This document shows positions 49,987 through 58,797 of a stretch of DNA of 64,000 nucleotides, piece after piece. This DNA comes from Streptomyces sp. NBC_00370 (GTDB taxonomy: Bacteria > Actinomycetota > Actinomycetes > Streptomycetales > Streptomycetaceae): assembly GCF_036084755.1 (NCBI RefSeq), contig NZ_CP107968.1:5356501-5420500 (forward strand). Direction: 5' to 3'. The notes under the pieces were generated by a model. It saw only the letters and a list, made by a program, of their open reading frames with translations. It was not told the origin of the DNA and did not search any database. A program made the translations under genes and the position numbers. Position 1 is the first letter of the stretch; each line of letters opens with the position of its first letter.

Positions 49987-51264
49987 ATGGACGTCATCTC
50001 AGTCATCCGCACCAAGCGGGACCGGGGCGAACTCAGCCCGGAGCAGATCGACTGGGTGATCGACGCCTATACGCGCGGCGAGGTCGCCGACGAACAGATG
50101 GCGGCGCTGGCCATGGCGATCCTGCTGAACGGCATGAACCGGGCGGAGATCGCCCGCTGGACGGCGGCGATGATCGCCTCGGGCGAGCGCATGGACTTCT
50201 CCGCGCTGTCGCGGCCCACCGCCGACAAGCACTCGACGGGCGGCGTCGGCGACAAGATCACCCTGCCGCTCGCCCCGCTCGTCGCCGCGTGCGGCGCCGC
50301 CGTACCGCAGCTCAGCGGACGCGGCCTCGGCCACACCGGCGGCACGCTCGACAAGCTGGAGTCCATCCCCGGCTGGCGCGCCACCCTCAGCAACGCCGAG
50401 ATGCTGGACGTCCTCGACACCACGGGCGCCGTGATCTGCGCCGCCGGCGACGGTCTCGCCCCCGCCGACAAGAAGCTGTACGCGCTGCGCGACGTGACGG
50501 GCACGGTCGAGGCGATCCCGCTGATCGCCTCCTCGATCATGTCCAAGAAGATCGCCGAGGGCACGGGCTCGCTGGTGCTGGACGTCAAGGTCGGCTCCGG
50601 CGCGTTCATGAAGACCATCGAGGACGCCCGCGAACTGGCCTCGACCATGGTGGGCCTCGGCAACGACCACGGGGTCCGCACGGTCGCCCTGCTCACGGAC
50701 ATGGCGACCCCGCTCGGCCGCACCGCGGGCAACGCGCTCGAAGTCCGCGAGTCCGTCGAGGTCCTGGCGGGCGGCGGCCCCGCCGACGTGGTGGAGCTGA
50801 CCCTCGCGCTGGCGCGCGAAATGCTCGACGCGGCGGGCCTGAAGGACGCCGACCCGGAGAAGGCCCTGGCCGACGGCTCGGCGATGGACGTCTGGCGCCG
50901 CATGATCGCAGCCCAGGGCGGCGCCCCGGACGCCCCGCTCCCGGTGGCCTGCGAACAGCACGTCATCACGGCCCCCGCCACCGGCGTCCTCACCCGCCTC
51001 GACGCGTACGGCGTAGGCGTAGCCGCCTGGCGCCTGGGCGCGGGCCGCGCCCGCAAGGAGGACACGGTCCAGGCAGGCGCGGGCATCGAACTCCACGCGA
51101 AGCCGGGCGACCAGGTGACAGCGGGCGAACCCCTCCTCACCCTCCACACGGACACCCCGGAAAAGTTCGCCTACGCCGAGGAGGCCCTGGCGTCCGCGTA
51201 CGACATCGCGGCCACGGGAACGGCGTACGAGCCGACCCGGGTGGTGCGGGAACGCATCGCCTGA
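49987..51264 (+). CDS. deoA: Thymidine phosphorylase
   Basis: 425 aa. Splits thymidine or deoxyuridine to base and deoxyribose-1-phosphate. Visible: KHSTGGVGDKITLPLAPLV (the phosphate/pyrimidine signature, about 80-98), SGRGLGHTGGTLDKLESIPG, and SIMSKKIAEGTGSLVLDVKVG. Full length for the family. ATG 49987 has AAAGGA 5 nt upstream; ATG 49966 is in frame without a site. Confidence 0.95.
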   Translation: MDVISVIRTKRDRGELSPEQIDWVIDAYTRGEVADEQMAALAMAILLNGMNRAEIARWTAAMIASGERMDFSALSRPTADKHSTGGVGDKITLPLAPLVAACGAAVPQLSGRGLGHTGGTLDKLESIPGWRATLSNAEMLDVLDTTGAVICAAGDGLAPADKKLYALRDVTGTVEAIPLIASSIMSKKIAEGTGSLVLDVKVGSGAFMKTIEDARELASTMVGLGNDHGVRTVALLTDMATPLGRTAGNALEVRESVEVLAGGGPADVVELTLALAREMLDAAGLKDADPEKALADGSAMDVWRRMIAAQGGAPDAPLPVACEQHVITAPATGVLTRLDAYGVGVAAWRLGAGRARKEDTVQAGAGIELHAKPGDQVTAGEPLLTLHTDTPEKFAYAEEALASAYDIAATGTAYEPTRVVRERIA

Positions 51265-51337
51265 CCTCGGGAGGGCCGCCCTGTCCGGTGTCGGCGTCGG
51301 AAACCGGCGTCGGAAATACGGCGGGAAATTGACGCCG

Positions 51338-52000
51338 TCAGTTGACGGGGCGGCCCGTCAGCAGGGCCGGGAGGTCGCGCATGTCGCGGAAGACGACCGT
51401 GCCCGGGCCGGTGAGGCGGTGGGCCGGGGTGAGGCCGCCGCTGTAGCCGAAGGCGCGCATGCCGGCCGCTCGTGCCGCCGCGATGCCGTACGGGCTGTCC
51501 TCCACCACCGCGCAGCGGGCCGGGGGGACGCCCAGGGTGCGGGCCGCGTGCAGGAACAGGTCCGGGGCCGGTTTGCCCCGGGCGACGTCGGACGCGCAGA
51601 AGACGCGGCCCTCGAAGTGGCCGTACAGGCCCGTCGTGGTGAGATTCCGGCGGATCCCGTCGTGGCTGTTGTTCGACGCGACGCAGAACGGGATACCCAG
51701 GCGCTCCAGTACGTCACCGACTCCGTCGATCACCGTCAGCCCCGCGGCGAACGCCGCGTCGTAGAGGTGGGTGAACTCGCGGTGCCAGCCCGGCTCCAGC
51801 GGGCGGCCCAGCCGCTCCTCGACCGCCGCGTCGAAGTCCTCCGCCGAGCAGCCGACGAACCGCTCGACGATCTCCGCCTCCGTGAAGTGGATGCCCAGCT
51901 TGGCGAAGACCTGGGCGTCCACCTGGACGGCTATGCGCTCGCTGTCCACCAGGACACCGTCGCAGTCGAATATCACCAGTTCGACAGGATCGTGGGTCAT
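51338..52000 (-). CDS. HAD family hydrolase (phosphatase / phosphoglucomutase-like)
   Basis: 220 aa. HAD subfamily IA: motif I LVIFDCDGVLVDSE (about 9-22), motif II VASNNS, motif III Lys in GKPAPDLFL, motif IV VVEDSPYGI. Similar to beta-phosphoglucomutase and sugar-phosphate phosphatases; with deoA nearby, a sugar-phosphate role is possible but unproven. ATG 52000; the longer frame lacks support. Convergent with deoA. Confidence 0.87.
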   Translation of the reverse strand: MTHDPVELVIFDCDGVLVDSERIAVQVDAQVFAKLGIHFTEAEIVERFVGCSAEDFDAAVEERLGRPLEPGWHREFTHLYDAAFAAGLTVIDGVGDVLERLGIPFCVASNNSHDGIRRNLTTTGLYGHFEGRVFCASDVARGKPAPDLFLHAARTLGVPPARCAVVEDSPYGIAAARAAGMRAFGYSGGLTPAHRLTGPGTVVFRDMRDLPALLTGRPVN

Positions 52001-52070
52001 GACCGGCAGCGTACGGGCTGTGTGCGGGCGGCTGCGATGAGTTCTGGCCGTTGCCACGGTCACTGTAGGT

Positions 52071-52400
52071 GTGGCTGACACGAAACCGATCGTCCTCGTC
52101 CTGGCCGGCCGGCCCACCCCGGCCGATGTGCGCCGGCTCTGCGACGACTGGGCCGCGCTGGACGCGCGGGCCCCGGCGGGCGCCGATGTCGTCTGCGACG
52201 TCGGCGGCCTCACCCGGCCGGGCCTGGACGCGGTCAGCGCCCTGGCCCGGCTGCGGTTGCTCGCGGGCCGCAGCGGGCGCCGGGTGCGGGTGCGGGGCGC
52301 GGGCCAGGAGTTGCTGCTGTTGCTGGAGCTGGTCGGCCTTGCCGGTCTGGCCGGGGACGGTGCGACGGGCACCACCCCGAAGGGAGAGGCGCCGGCCTGA
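52071..52400 (+). CDS. STAS-domain protein
   Basis: 109 aa. A short STAS-like fold: VVCDVGGLTRPGLDAVSALARLRLLAGRSGRRV resembles the anti-sigma-antagonist core, but the phospho-Ser position is not obvious. It may act in a signalling switch; no partner kinase is adjacent. GTG start without a clear ribosome site. Convergent with the SigG-type sigma gene. Confidence 0.65.
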   Translation: MADTKPIVLVLAGRPTPADVRRLCDDWAALDARAPAGADVVCDVGGLTRPGLDAVSALARLRLLAGRSGRRVRVRGAGQELLLLLELVGLAGLAGDGATGTTPKGEAPA

Positions 52401-52507
52401 TCACCGCATACCCGCCCGCACGGGCTTTCCCGGGCGAGGCCGACGGGCACCCGCCGCTCCCGTCCGGCTCCGTCCCGCCCGGCCGACGACCAGGATCTTC
52501 GCCCTGC

Positions 52508-53491
52508 TCATTCCTTTTCGAGGCGCATCGGCAGGTCGAACATCGGGAACCAGCGGTCCGTGTCCAGGAAGGAGTTGATCCCCGTGATCCGGCCGTCCAC
52601 GATCTCGATGACCATCAGCGCCCACGGCGTGTGGCCGTTGCCGTCCTCCGCCTGGTGGTAGTGGGCGAACGCGGGTGAGCCGTTGGCGACGACCGGGACC
52701 AGTCGCGAGTCGCGGCAGACCGATCCGACACCGAGCATCCAGCCCACGATGTTGTCGTGGCCCTGGAGCCACAGGTCGTACGGCGGCATGGACAGCGTCG
52801 CGTCCTCGTGGAGGAGCGCCGTGAGCGCCTTCATGTCGTAGCCCTCGAAGGCCGCGACATAGCGCTCCAGCAGCTCCTTCTGCTCCTCGTCCAGCGGGTC
52901 CGCCGTGTCCGTGGCGGCCGGCGCCGACTCGGCGAGCGTCGCCCGCGCCCGCTGCAGCGCGCTGTTCACGGAGGCGACCGTCGTGTCCAGCAGCTCGGCG
53001 ACCTCGCTCGCCTTCCAGGCCAGCACCTCCCGCAGGATCAGCACCGCGCGCTGCTTCGGCGGCAGATGCTGCAACGCCGCCATGAAGGCCAGCCGGATCG
53101 TCTCGCGCTCCACAGCGGCCTCCGCCGGGTCCGTCACCGAAGGCAGTACCCGGCCGTCCGGCACCGGCTCCAGCCAGGTGATCTCCGGGCGGCTGTTGAG
53201 CTGCGCCTGGGCCACCGGCGTCGGAGCCGACAGATCCATCGGCCGGGCCCTGCGGTTGCCCGCGTTCAGCATGTCCAGGCAGACGTTCGTCGCGATGCGG
53301 TACAGCCACGACCGCAGCGACGACCTGCCCTCGAACTTGTCGAAGCTGCGCCACGCGCGCACCATCGTGTCCTGCACGGCGTCCTCGGCCTCGAAGGCGG
53401 AGCCCAGCATGCGGTAGCAGTAGCCGGTCAGCTCCGTCCGGTGTTTCTCCAGCCGGACGTCCAGATTCTCGGTCGTCGCGAGATCAGTCAT
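52508..53491 (-). CDS. SigG-type ECF sigma factor with SnoaL-like C-terminal domain
   Basis: 327 aa. Sigma region 2 (LTGYCYRMLGSAFEAEDAVQDTMVRAWRSF and GRSSLRSWLYRIATNVCLDML) and region 4 (PPKQRAVLILREVLAWKASEVAELLDTTVASVNSALQRAR) are intact. The last 120 residues form a SnoaL/NTF2-like domain, the built-in regulator in this class (M. tuberculosis SigG relatives). No anti-sigma gene is adjacent, consistent with self-contained control. GAGGTGA precedes the ATG closely. Confidence 0.9.
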   Translation of the reverse strand: MTDLATTENLDVRLEKHRTELTGYCYRMLGSAFEAEDAVQDTMVRAWRSFDKFEGRSSLRSWLYRIATNVCLDMLNAGNRRARPMDLSAPTPVAQAQLNSRPEITWLEPVPDGRVLPSVTDPAEAAVERETIRLAFMAALQHLPPKQRAVLILREVLAWKASEVAELLDTTVASVNSALQRARATLAESAPAATDTADPLDEEQKELLERYVAAFEGYDMKALTALLHEDATLSMPPYDLWLQGHDNIVGWMLGVGSVCRDSRLVPVVANGSPAFAHYHQAEDGNGHTPWALMVIEIVDGRITGINSFLDTDRWFPMFDLPMRLEKE

Positions 53492-53599
53492 GGGTCACCT
53501 CGGTGCCGCTCGGTCGCCTGTCCTTCGGAAGCTACAGCAGGCCACTGACAATCGCGGCCGCACGGCGAAACTCCCAGGTGACAGCGGTGGCCGACGAGG

Positions 53600-54859
53600 T
53601 CAGTCGCGGGCCGCGTACGTCCCGTACAGCGTGACGGCGGCGACCCCGGCGACCGCGAGCAGCCCCAGCAGCACCGTCGCGCCCCAGCCCGCGGCGTGGA
53701 AGGCGGCGGCGCCCAGCGCACCGCCCGCGCTGCTGCCCAGGTAGTACGCCGACTGGTACAGCGCGGAGGCCTGCGCACGACCGGTCCGCGCCGTACGGCT
53801 CACCGACGAGGAGGCGACCGCGTGACCGGTGAAGAAGCCCGCCGTGATCAGTACGAGCCCCAGCAGCACGGCGGCCAGCGCGTCCGACAGCGTCAGCAGC
53901 AGCCCGGCCGCCGTCGTACCCGCTCCCAGGTACAGCGCGCCGCGCCTGCCGAGCCGTTCGACGAGCCGGCCCGCGGTCGCCGAGGAGACCGTACCGACCA
54001 GATAGACGAGGAAGACCGAGCCGACGATCCCCTGCGGCAGGCTGAAGGGCGCCGCCACCAGCCGGTAGCCGATCACGGTGTAGACCGCGCCGAACACCGT
54101 CATGAACAGCGCGCCGATCGCGTACAGCCGCAGCAGCAGCGGATCGCTCAGATGACCGCGCACGGTCCGCGCGAGACCGGCCACGCTCAGCGGGCGCGGC
54201 GTGAAGTGCCGTGCCTGCGGCAGCAGCGCGCGGAAGACGGCCGCGCACCCCACGGCCAGCAGCCCGACCACGCCGAGCGCCACCCGCCAGCCCCACAGCT
54301 GGGCGACCCAGCCGGTGAGGATCCGCCCGCTCATGCCGCCGATGCTGTTGCCCGCGACGAACATGCCGATCGCCGCGACCAGCGCCTTGGGCCGTACCTC
54401 CTCGGCGAGGAACGCCATCGCCGACGCCGGCAGCCCGGCGAGCGCGGCGCCCTGCACGGCGCGAAGCGCGATCAGCGATTCGAGGTTCGGCGCGAACGGC
54501 ACCAGCAGGCCCAGGGCGACGGCGACGGCCAGCGACGCGGTCATCAGGGTGCGCCTGCCGAACCGTTCGCTGAGCGCGCTCAGCGGCAGCACACACAGCG
54601 CGAGCGCGCCGGTCGCCGCCGACACCGTCCAGCTGGCCTGGCTCGCCGTGACCCCGAGACCGGTGGAGACGGCGGGCAGCAGCGCCTGCGTCGAGTAGAG
54701 CAGGGCGAAGGTCGCGACCCCGGCGGCGAAGAGCGCGAGGCTCATCCGGCGGTAGCCGGGCTTCCCGGGGGACAGCCGCGTGTCGGCGGGCGCGGCGGCC
54801 GTGGCGGGCGCGGCGGCCACCCGGCCACCGCTGATCTGCTCCGTACTGACTGACGACAT
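53600..54859 (-). CDS. MFS transporter
   Basis: 419 aa with twelve predicted helices. The loop 2-3 motif appears as ALSERFGRRTLMTAS and is repeated in the second half as GRLVERLGRRGALYLG. Resembles the YnfM/YdhP drug-efflux branch. Divergent from a LysR regulator across 63 bp. Its ATG is preceded by TACGTT at 6 nt and no ribosome site, so the mRNA is probably leaderless. An in-frame upstream start would overlap the regulator's promoter. Confidence 0.88.
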   Translation of the reverse strand: MSSVSTEQISGGRVAAAPATAAAPADTRLSPGKPGYRRMSLALFAAGVATFALLYSTQALLPAVSTGLGVTASQASWTVSAATGALALCVLPLSALSERFGRRTLMTASLAVAVALGLLVPFAPNLESLIALRAVQGAALAGLPASAMAFLAEEVRPKALVAAIGMFVAGNSIGGMSGRILTGWVAQLWGWRVALGVVGLLAVGCAAVFRALLPQARHFTPRPLSVAGLARTVRGHLSDPLLLRLYAIGALFMTVFGAVYTVIGYRLVAAPFSLPQGIVGSVFLVYLVGTVSSATAGRLVERLGRRGALYLGAGTTAAGLLLTLSDALAAVLLGLVLITAGFFTGHAVASSSVSRTARTGRAQASALYQSAYYLGSSAGGALGAAAFHAAGWGATVLLGLLAVAGVAAVTLYGTYAARD

Positions 54860-54922
54860 GACCCGAACGTAAGGACCCGCCCACTCATGCGTCCAATGCA
54901 CGGAAACGCCATAATCGTTCCC

Positions 54923-55864
54923 ATGGTGCATGAACCCAGCTCACGGCCGTATCAGGACCCCGAGTCCTGGTCCGAACTGCTCGCGCCCCGCCTCGCGCAG
55001 TTCGCCGCGGCGGCCCGCCACGAACACGTCACCCGGGCAGCCCAGGAGCTGGGGGTCCCGCAGTCCACCCTCTCCCGGGCGCTGGTCAGGCTCGAACAGG
55101 ACCTGGGCGTAGGGCTGTTCGCCCGCAAGGGCCGTACGGTCGCGCTCACCCACGCGGGCCGGACCTTCCTCGCCGCGGTGGAACGCGCCCTCGCCGAGGT
55201 GGAGCGCGCGGCCGAGACCGTACGGGCCGACGCCGACCCGGCGTCCGGCCGGGTCGTCTTCGGCTTCCTGCACACCATGGGCTCGGAGACCGTGCCCGCG
55301 CTGATCCGCGCCTTCCGCGCCGACCACCCCCGCGTCCGCTTCCAACTCGTGCAGAACTACGGCGAGGCGATGCTGGAGGGGCTGCGCGCCGGAACGCTCG
55401 ACCTGTGTCTGACCTCGCCCGTGCCGGACAGCCCCGACCTGGTCGGCCACCGGCTCGACGAGCAGCGGCTGCGGCTCGTCGTCCCCGACGACCACCCGCT
55501 CGCCGCCCGGCGCCGGGTCCGCCTCGCCGAGGCGGCCGAGGAGGCGTTCGTCACCCTGGAACCCGGCTACGGGCTGCGCAGGATCACCGACGACCTCTGC
55601 GCCGAGGCCGGCTTCCGGCCGCGCGTCGCCTTCGAGGGCGAGGAGGCCGAGACGCTGCGCGGTCTCGTCGCCGCGGGGCTCGGCGTCGCCCTGCTCCCGC
55701 CACCGGCCGTGCCGCGCCCGGGAGTTGTCGAACTGACCGTCACGGCGCCGCGCGCCGTACGGGAGATCGGCATCGCCTGGCTCGACGGCTACGAGGACAC
55801 CCCGCCGGTGGCCGCCTTCAAGCGGTTCCTGCTCTCCCGGCGCGGCCAACTGCTCCCGGACTGA
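54923..55864 (+). CDS. LysR family transcriptional regulator
   Basis: 313 aa. An unusually long N-terminus before the winged helix-turn-helix (FAAAARHEHVTRAAQELGVPQSTLSRALVRLEQDLGVGLF, about 27-65), then a LysR effector domain. Probably controls the divergent MFS gene. ATG 54923 follows CATAAT by 7 nt, suggesting a leaderless mRNA. An earlier in-frame ATG (54887) would include the promoter. Confidence 0.88.
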   Translation: MVHEPSSRPYQDPESWSELLAPRLAQFAAAARHEHVTRAAQELGVPQSTLSRALVRLEQDLGVGLFARKGRTVALTHAGRTFLAAVERALAEVERAAETVRADADPASGRVVFGFLHTMGSETVPALIRAFRADHPRVRFQLVQNYGEAMLEGLRAGTLDLCLTSPVPDSPDLVGHRLDEQRLRLVVPDDHPLAARRRVRLAEAAEEAFVTLEPGYGLRRITDDLCAEAGFRPRVAFEGEEAETLRGLVAAGLGVALLPPPAVPRPGVVELTVTAPRAVREIGIAWLDGYEDTPPVAAFKRFLLSRRGQLLPD

Positions 55865-55904
55865 GCCTCGGTGAGGGACCTCGTCGCGGAAACCCCGACA
55901 GGCC

Positions 55905-56702
55905 CTAGGGCCGTAACGACCGCCCGAAGCCCGCCGCCAGCGGCATCCGCAGCCCCAGTGGCGGCGGCGCAGCCAGCGCGTCGGCGACCGGTCGCGAGTA
56001 CGCCCGCGACAGCAGCGAACCCATGACGAAGTCCGTCGCCAGCGCGAGGACTTCGGCGTGGTGCTGGCGCAGCGCGTGACCGTCGGAGTGCACCTCGAAC
56101 CGGCAGGTGTCGCGGTTCGCCTTCTTGGCGCGTTCGGCGAGCCGGAAGGAGAGTTCGGGGTCGGTGCGCGTGTCGTTCGTGCCGTGCACGATCAGCACCC
56201 GCCGCCCCACCAGCTGCCGCACCGGCTCCGCCGTCTCGGCCGTATCGTCGTCCGGCAGCCAAGGCGCCATCGCGAGGACGGAGTTGACCGCCGGATGCCC
56301 GGCGGCGCGCAGGGCGGCCCGGCCGCCCATCCCGTACCCGGCCAGACAGACCGGCACATCGCCGTAGCGGCGGCCGACTTCGTCCACCGCCCACTCGGCG
56401 TCGGCCGACGGATGCGCGTCGGGGCCGTTCCAGCCACGGTTGCGGTAGCGCACCACATGCACCAACAGCCCCTCGGGCGCGCCCGCTCTGCCGAGCGACT
56501 TGGCGAGCGGCTGCACGGCGGCCCGCGACACGCGCGTCGGTCTGCGTACGGAGAAGGGCTCACCCGCGGGGAGCACGAGCACCACGCCCCCGACCGACGC
56601 GCCGCCCGGCGCCGCCACGACCGCGCGCCCCAACTGCGCCTGTGGTTCTGTGTGCTGCATATGCCCCGATCCGCCGCCCGCGGGAACTGACTGCTGTCCC
56701 AT
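55905..56702 (-). CDS. Alpha/beta hydrolase-like protein with Gly at the nucleophile position
   Basis: 265 aa. Alpha/beta-hydrolase fold of the dienelactone-hydrolase-like type. The nucleophile elbow reads LAGYGMGGRAAL instead of GxSxG, so the serine is Gly. The acid (HGTNDTRTDP) and base (SDGHALRQHH) positions are kept. It may be a non-hydrolytic binder. The start is uncertain: ATG 56702 or ATG 56660 (MQHTEPQ). Confidence 0.7.
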   Translation of the reverse strand: MGQQSVPAGGGSGHMQHTEPQAQLGRAVVAAPGGASVGGVVLVLPAGEPFSVRRPTRVSRAAVQPLAKSLGRAGAPEGLLVHVVRYRNRGWNGPDAHPSADAEWAVDEVGRRYGDVPVCLAGYGMGGRAALRAAGHPAVNSVLAMAPWLPDDDTAETAEPVRQLVGRRVLIVHGTNDTRTDPELSFRLAERAKKANRDTCRFEVHSDGHALRQHHAEVLALATDFVMGSLLSRAYSRPVADALAAPPPLGLRMPLAAGFGRSLRP

Positions 56703-56777
56703 AACAGAACAGTCTCAGAAGGACAGGTGTACGCCACCCCTCGGCACGGTCACTGTTACGTATCGACGCTCCTGGTT

Positions 56778-56799
56778 CTACGCGCGTAGGAGCTACCAT
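56778..56799 (+). promoter_or_regulatory. CTACGCGCGTAG operator and -10 of add
   Basis: The perfect palindrome CTACGCGCGTAG (56778-56789) lies just upstream of TACCAT (56794-56799), a -10 placed 6 nt before the add ATG. Identical to the 12-mer before the nucleoside ABC ATPase. Confidence 0.7.
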
Positions 56800-56805
56800 G
56801 TGCAG

Positions 56806-57951
56806 ATGACGAGCCAGACCTTCCGACCGCCCACAGCCGACCAGATCCGCCGTGCCCCCAAGGTCCTTCTCCATGACCATCTGGACGGCGGACTGCGCCC
56901 CGGCACGATCATCGAACTCGCGCGCGAGGTCGGCTACGAGGCACTGCCGGAGCACGAGTCCGACAAGCTGGGCATCTGGTTCCGCGAGGCGGCCGACTCC
57001 GGTTCGCTGGAACGCTATCTGGAGACGTTCGCGCACACCTGCGCCGTCATGCAGACGCGTGAGGCGCTGTTCCGGGTGGCCTCGGAGTGCGCGCAGGACC
57101 TCGCAGAGGACGGCGTCGTGTACGCGGAGGTGCGCTACGCGCCCGAGCAGCACCTGGAGCGCGGGCTGAGCCTCGAAGAGGTCGTCGAGGCCGTCAACGC
57201 GGGCTTCAGGGAAGGCGAGCGGCTGGCCAGGGAGAGCGGCCACCGGATCAGGATCGGCGCCCTGCTCACCGCGATGCGGCACGCGGCGCGCGCCCTGGAG
57301 ATCGCCGAACTGGCCAACCGCTACCGGGATCTGGGCGTCGTCGGCTTCGACATCGCGGGCGCCGAGGCCGGCTTCCCGCCCACCCGTCACCTCGACGCCT
57401 TCGAGTATCTGAAGCGGGAGAACAACCACTTCACGATCCACGCGGGCGAGGCGTTCGGGCTGCCGTCGATCTGGCAGGCGCTCCAGTGGTGCGGCGCCGA
57501 CCGGCTCGGCCACGGCGTGCGGATCATCGACGACATCACCGTCGCCGACGACGGCACGGTCACCCTGGGCAGGCTCGCCGCGTACGTACGGGACAAGCGC
57601 ATCCCGCTGGAGCTGTGCCCCAGCTCCAACCTGCAGACCGGCGCCGCCGCCTCGTACCGTGAACACCCCATCGGGCTGCTGCGTAAACTGCATTTCCGGG
57701 CGACCGTGAATACGGACAACCGGCTGATGAGCGGTACGAGCATGAGCCGCGAATTCGAGCTGCTGGTCGACACGTTCGACTACGCACTCGACGACATGCA
57801 GTGGTTCACGGTCAATGCGATGAAATCAGCATTCATTCCTTTCGATGAACGACTCGCCATGATCAACGATGTGATCAAGCCCGGATATGCCGAGTTGAAG
57901 TCCGAATGGCTGTTCAAGCAGACGGCTGTGACCAGCGACTCTCTCTCCTGA
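56806..57951 (+). CDS. add: Adenosine deaminase
   Basis: 381 aa. Converts adenosine to inosine. Zinc and active-site motifs: LLHDHLDGGLRPG (His-x-His), TIHAGEAFG (His, catalytic Glu), LGHGVRI, and NTDNRLMSG near the end. The last motif has Asn where many homologues have a second Asp, which I recall as usual in actinobacterial enzymes. Probably leaderless: ATG with a -10 at 6 nt. Shares an operator with the nucleoside transporter operon. A strong hairpin follows. Confidence 0.95.
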   Translation: MTSQTFRPPTADQIRRAPKVLLHDHLDGGLRPGTIIELAREVGYEALPEHESDKLGIWFREAADSGSLERYLETFAHTCAVMQTREALFRVASECAQDLAEDGVVYAEVRYAPEQHLERGLSLEEVVEAVNAGFREGERLARESGHRIRIGALLTAMRHAARALEIAELANRYRDLGVVGFDIAGAEAGFPPTRHLDAFEYLKRENNHFTIHAGEAFGLPSIWQALQWCGADRLGHGVRIIDDITVADDGTVTLGRLAAYVRDKRIPLELCPSSNLQTGAAASYREHPIGLLRKLHFRATVNTDNRLMSGTSMSREFELLVDTFDYALDDMQWFTVNAMKSAFIPFDERLAMINDVIKPGYAELKSEWLFKQTAVTSDSLS

Positions 57952-57972
57952 ATACGTCCATCACATCTATCG

Positions 57973-58008
57973 GGAAGCGGCCGGGAACACGAAATTCCCG
58001 CCGCTTCC
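57973..58008 (+). terminator. Terminator after add
   Basis: GGAAGCGGCCGGGAA pairs with TTCCCGCCGCTTCC (14 bp with one bulged C, short A-rich loop). Confidence 0.7.
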
Positions 58009-58014
58009 AGGTGT

Positions 58015-58044
58015 TTGCGGGACAGGCGCGACGCTGACTAACTT
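58015..58044 (+). promoter_or_regulatory. Promoter of the small secreted protein gene
   Basis: TTGCGG (58015-58020), 18-bp spacer, TAACTT (58039-58044). The predicted transcript start gives a leader of about 38 nt. Confidence 0.5.
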
Positions 58045-58088
58045 GCAGAGCCGCTCAGATTCCCCATTCCCCAAGGACGAAATCTCAG

Positions 58089-58436
58089 ATGAAGCAGTCC
58101 GCCGTCAAGACCATCGGTGCCGTTGCTCTCGGTGCCGCCTTCGCAGCCACCGCAGCGGGCAGCGCGTCAGCCGCGCCCCTGCCCGACCCGGCCGGCGCGC
58201 TCGACACCGTCACCCAGACCCTGCCCGTCGACGAGGTCGCCTCCCAGCTCCCGGCCGGCGCGTCGGACGGGGTGACGGCGAGCCGCAGCGCGCTGGGCAC
58301 CGTCCGGCAGACCTCCCCGCAGGTGCTCGACGCCGTCAAGACCGCCAACCCCGTGGGCGGCCTCCTCGGCGGGCTGCCGGTCAACGGGCTCGCGCAGGGC
58401 GGGCTGCCCGTCAACGGAATCCCGCTCGGCGGCTGA
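58089..58436 (+). CDS. Small secreted protein of unknown function
   Basis: 115 aa. Sec signal peptide (MKQSAVKTIGAVALGAAFAA, cleavage after SASA at about 28), leaving an 87-residue Leu/Pro/Gly/Ala-rich mature protein. The end contains two GGLPVNG repeats. No Cys and no known domain; resembles small secreted Streptomyces proteins made during development. AAGGA about 12 nt before the ATG. Confidence 0.7.
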   Translation: MKQSAVKTIGAVALGAAFAATAAGSASAAPLPDPAGALDTVTQTLPVDEVASQLPAGASDGVTASRSALGTVRQTSPQVLDAVKTANPVGGLLGGLPVNGLAQGGLPVNGIPLGG

Positions 58437-58449
58437 CCCGCCGCCTACA

Positions 58450-58490
58450 GCAGTGGGGCGCGCATCCGGACCGGATGCGCGCCCCACTGC
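58450..58490. terminator. Very strong bidirectional hairpin
   Basis: A perfect 20-bp inverted repeat around a single central A (58470), beginning GCAGTGGGGCGCGCATCC. It separates the secreted-protein and PspC gene ends. Confidence 0.8.
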
Positions 58491-58500
58491 GTCGTGACGA

Positions 58501-58704
58501 CTACCAGGCGGCCGATGCCGTCTTCTCGCCCGGCAGCAGTACCCACAGCGCCAGGTAGAGCAGGAACTGGGGACCCGGCAGCAGACAGGACACCACGAAG
58601 ATCACGCGCATGGTGTTCGCCGAGGTGCCGAAGCGCCGTGCCAGCGCCGCGCACACCCCGCCGATCATGCGCCCTTCGCGGGGGCGGACAAGTGATGCGG
58701 CCAT
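58501..58704 (-). CDS. PspC domain membrane protein
   Basis: 67 aa, essentially one PspC domain: MIGGVCAALARRFGTSANTMRVIFVVSCLLPGPQFLLYLALWVLLP. Such proteins bind the membrane and take part in envelope stress responses. AAGGAG 6 nt before the ATG. Confidence 0.88.
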   Translation of the reverse strand: MAASLVRPREGRMIGGVCAALARRFGTSANTMRVIFVVSCLLPGPQFLLYLALWVLLPGEKTASAAW

Positions 58705-58797
58705 GGTGGGCTCCTTCGTGAGACCGTCCGGGGAGCACCTTCCGTGTGCTCTCCCACTGCTTCCATGGTGGCTCCGGAAGCGGAATGACGCCTCGCT

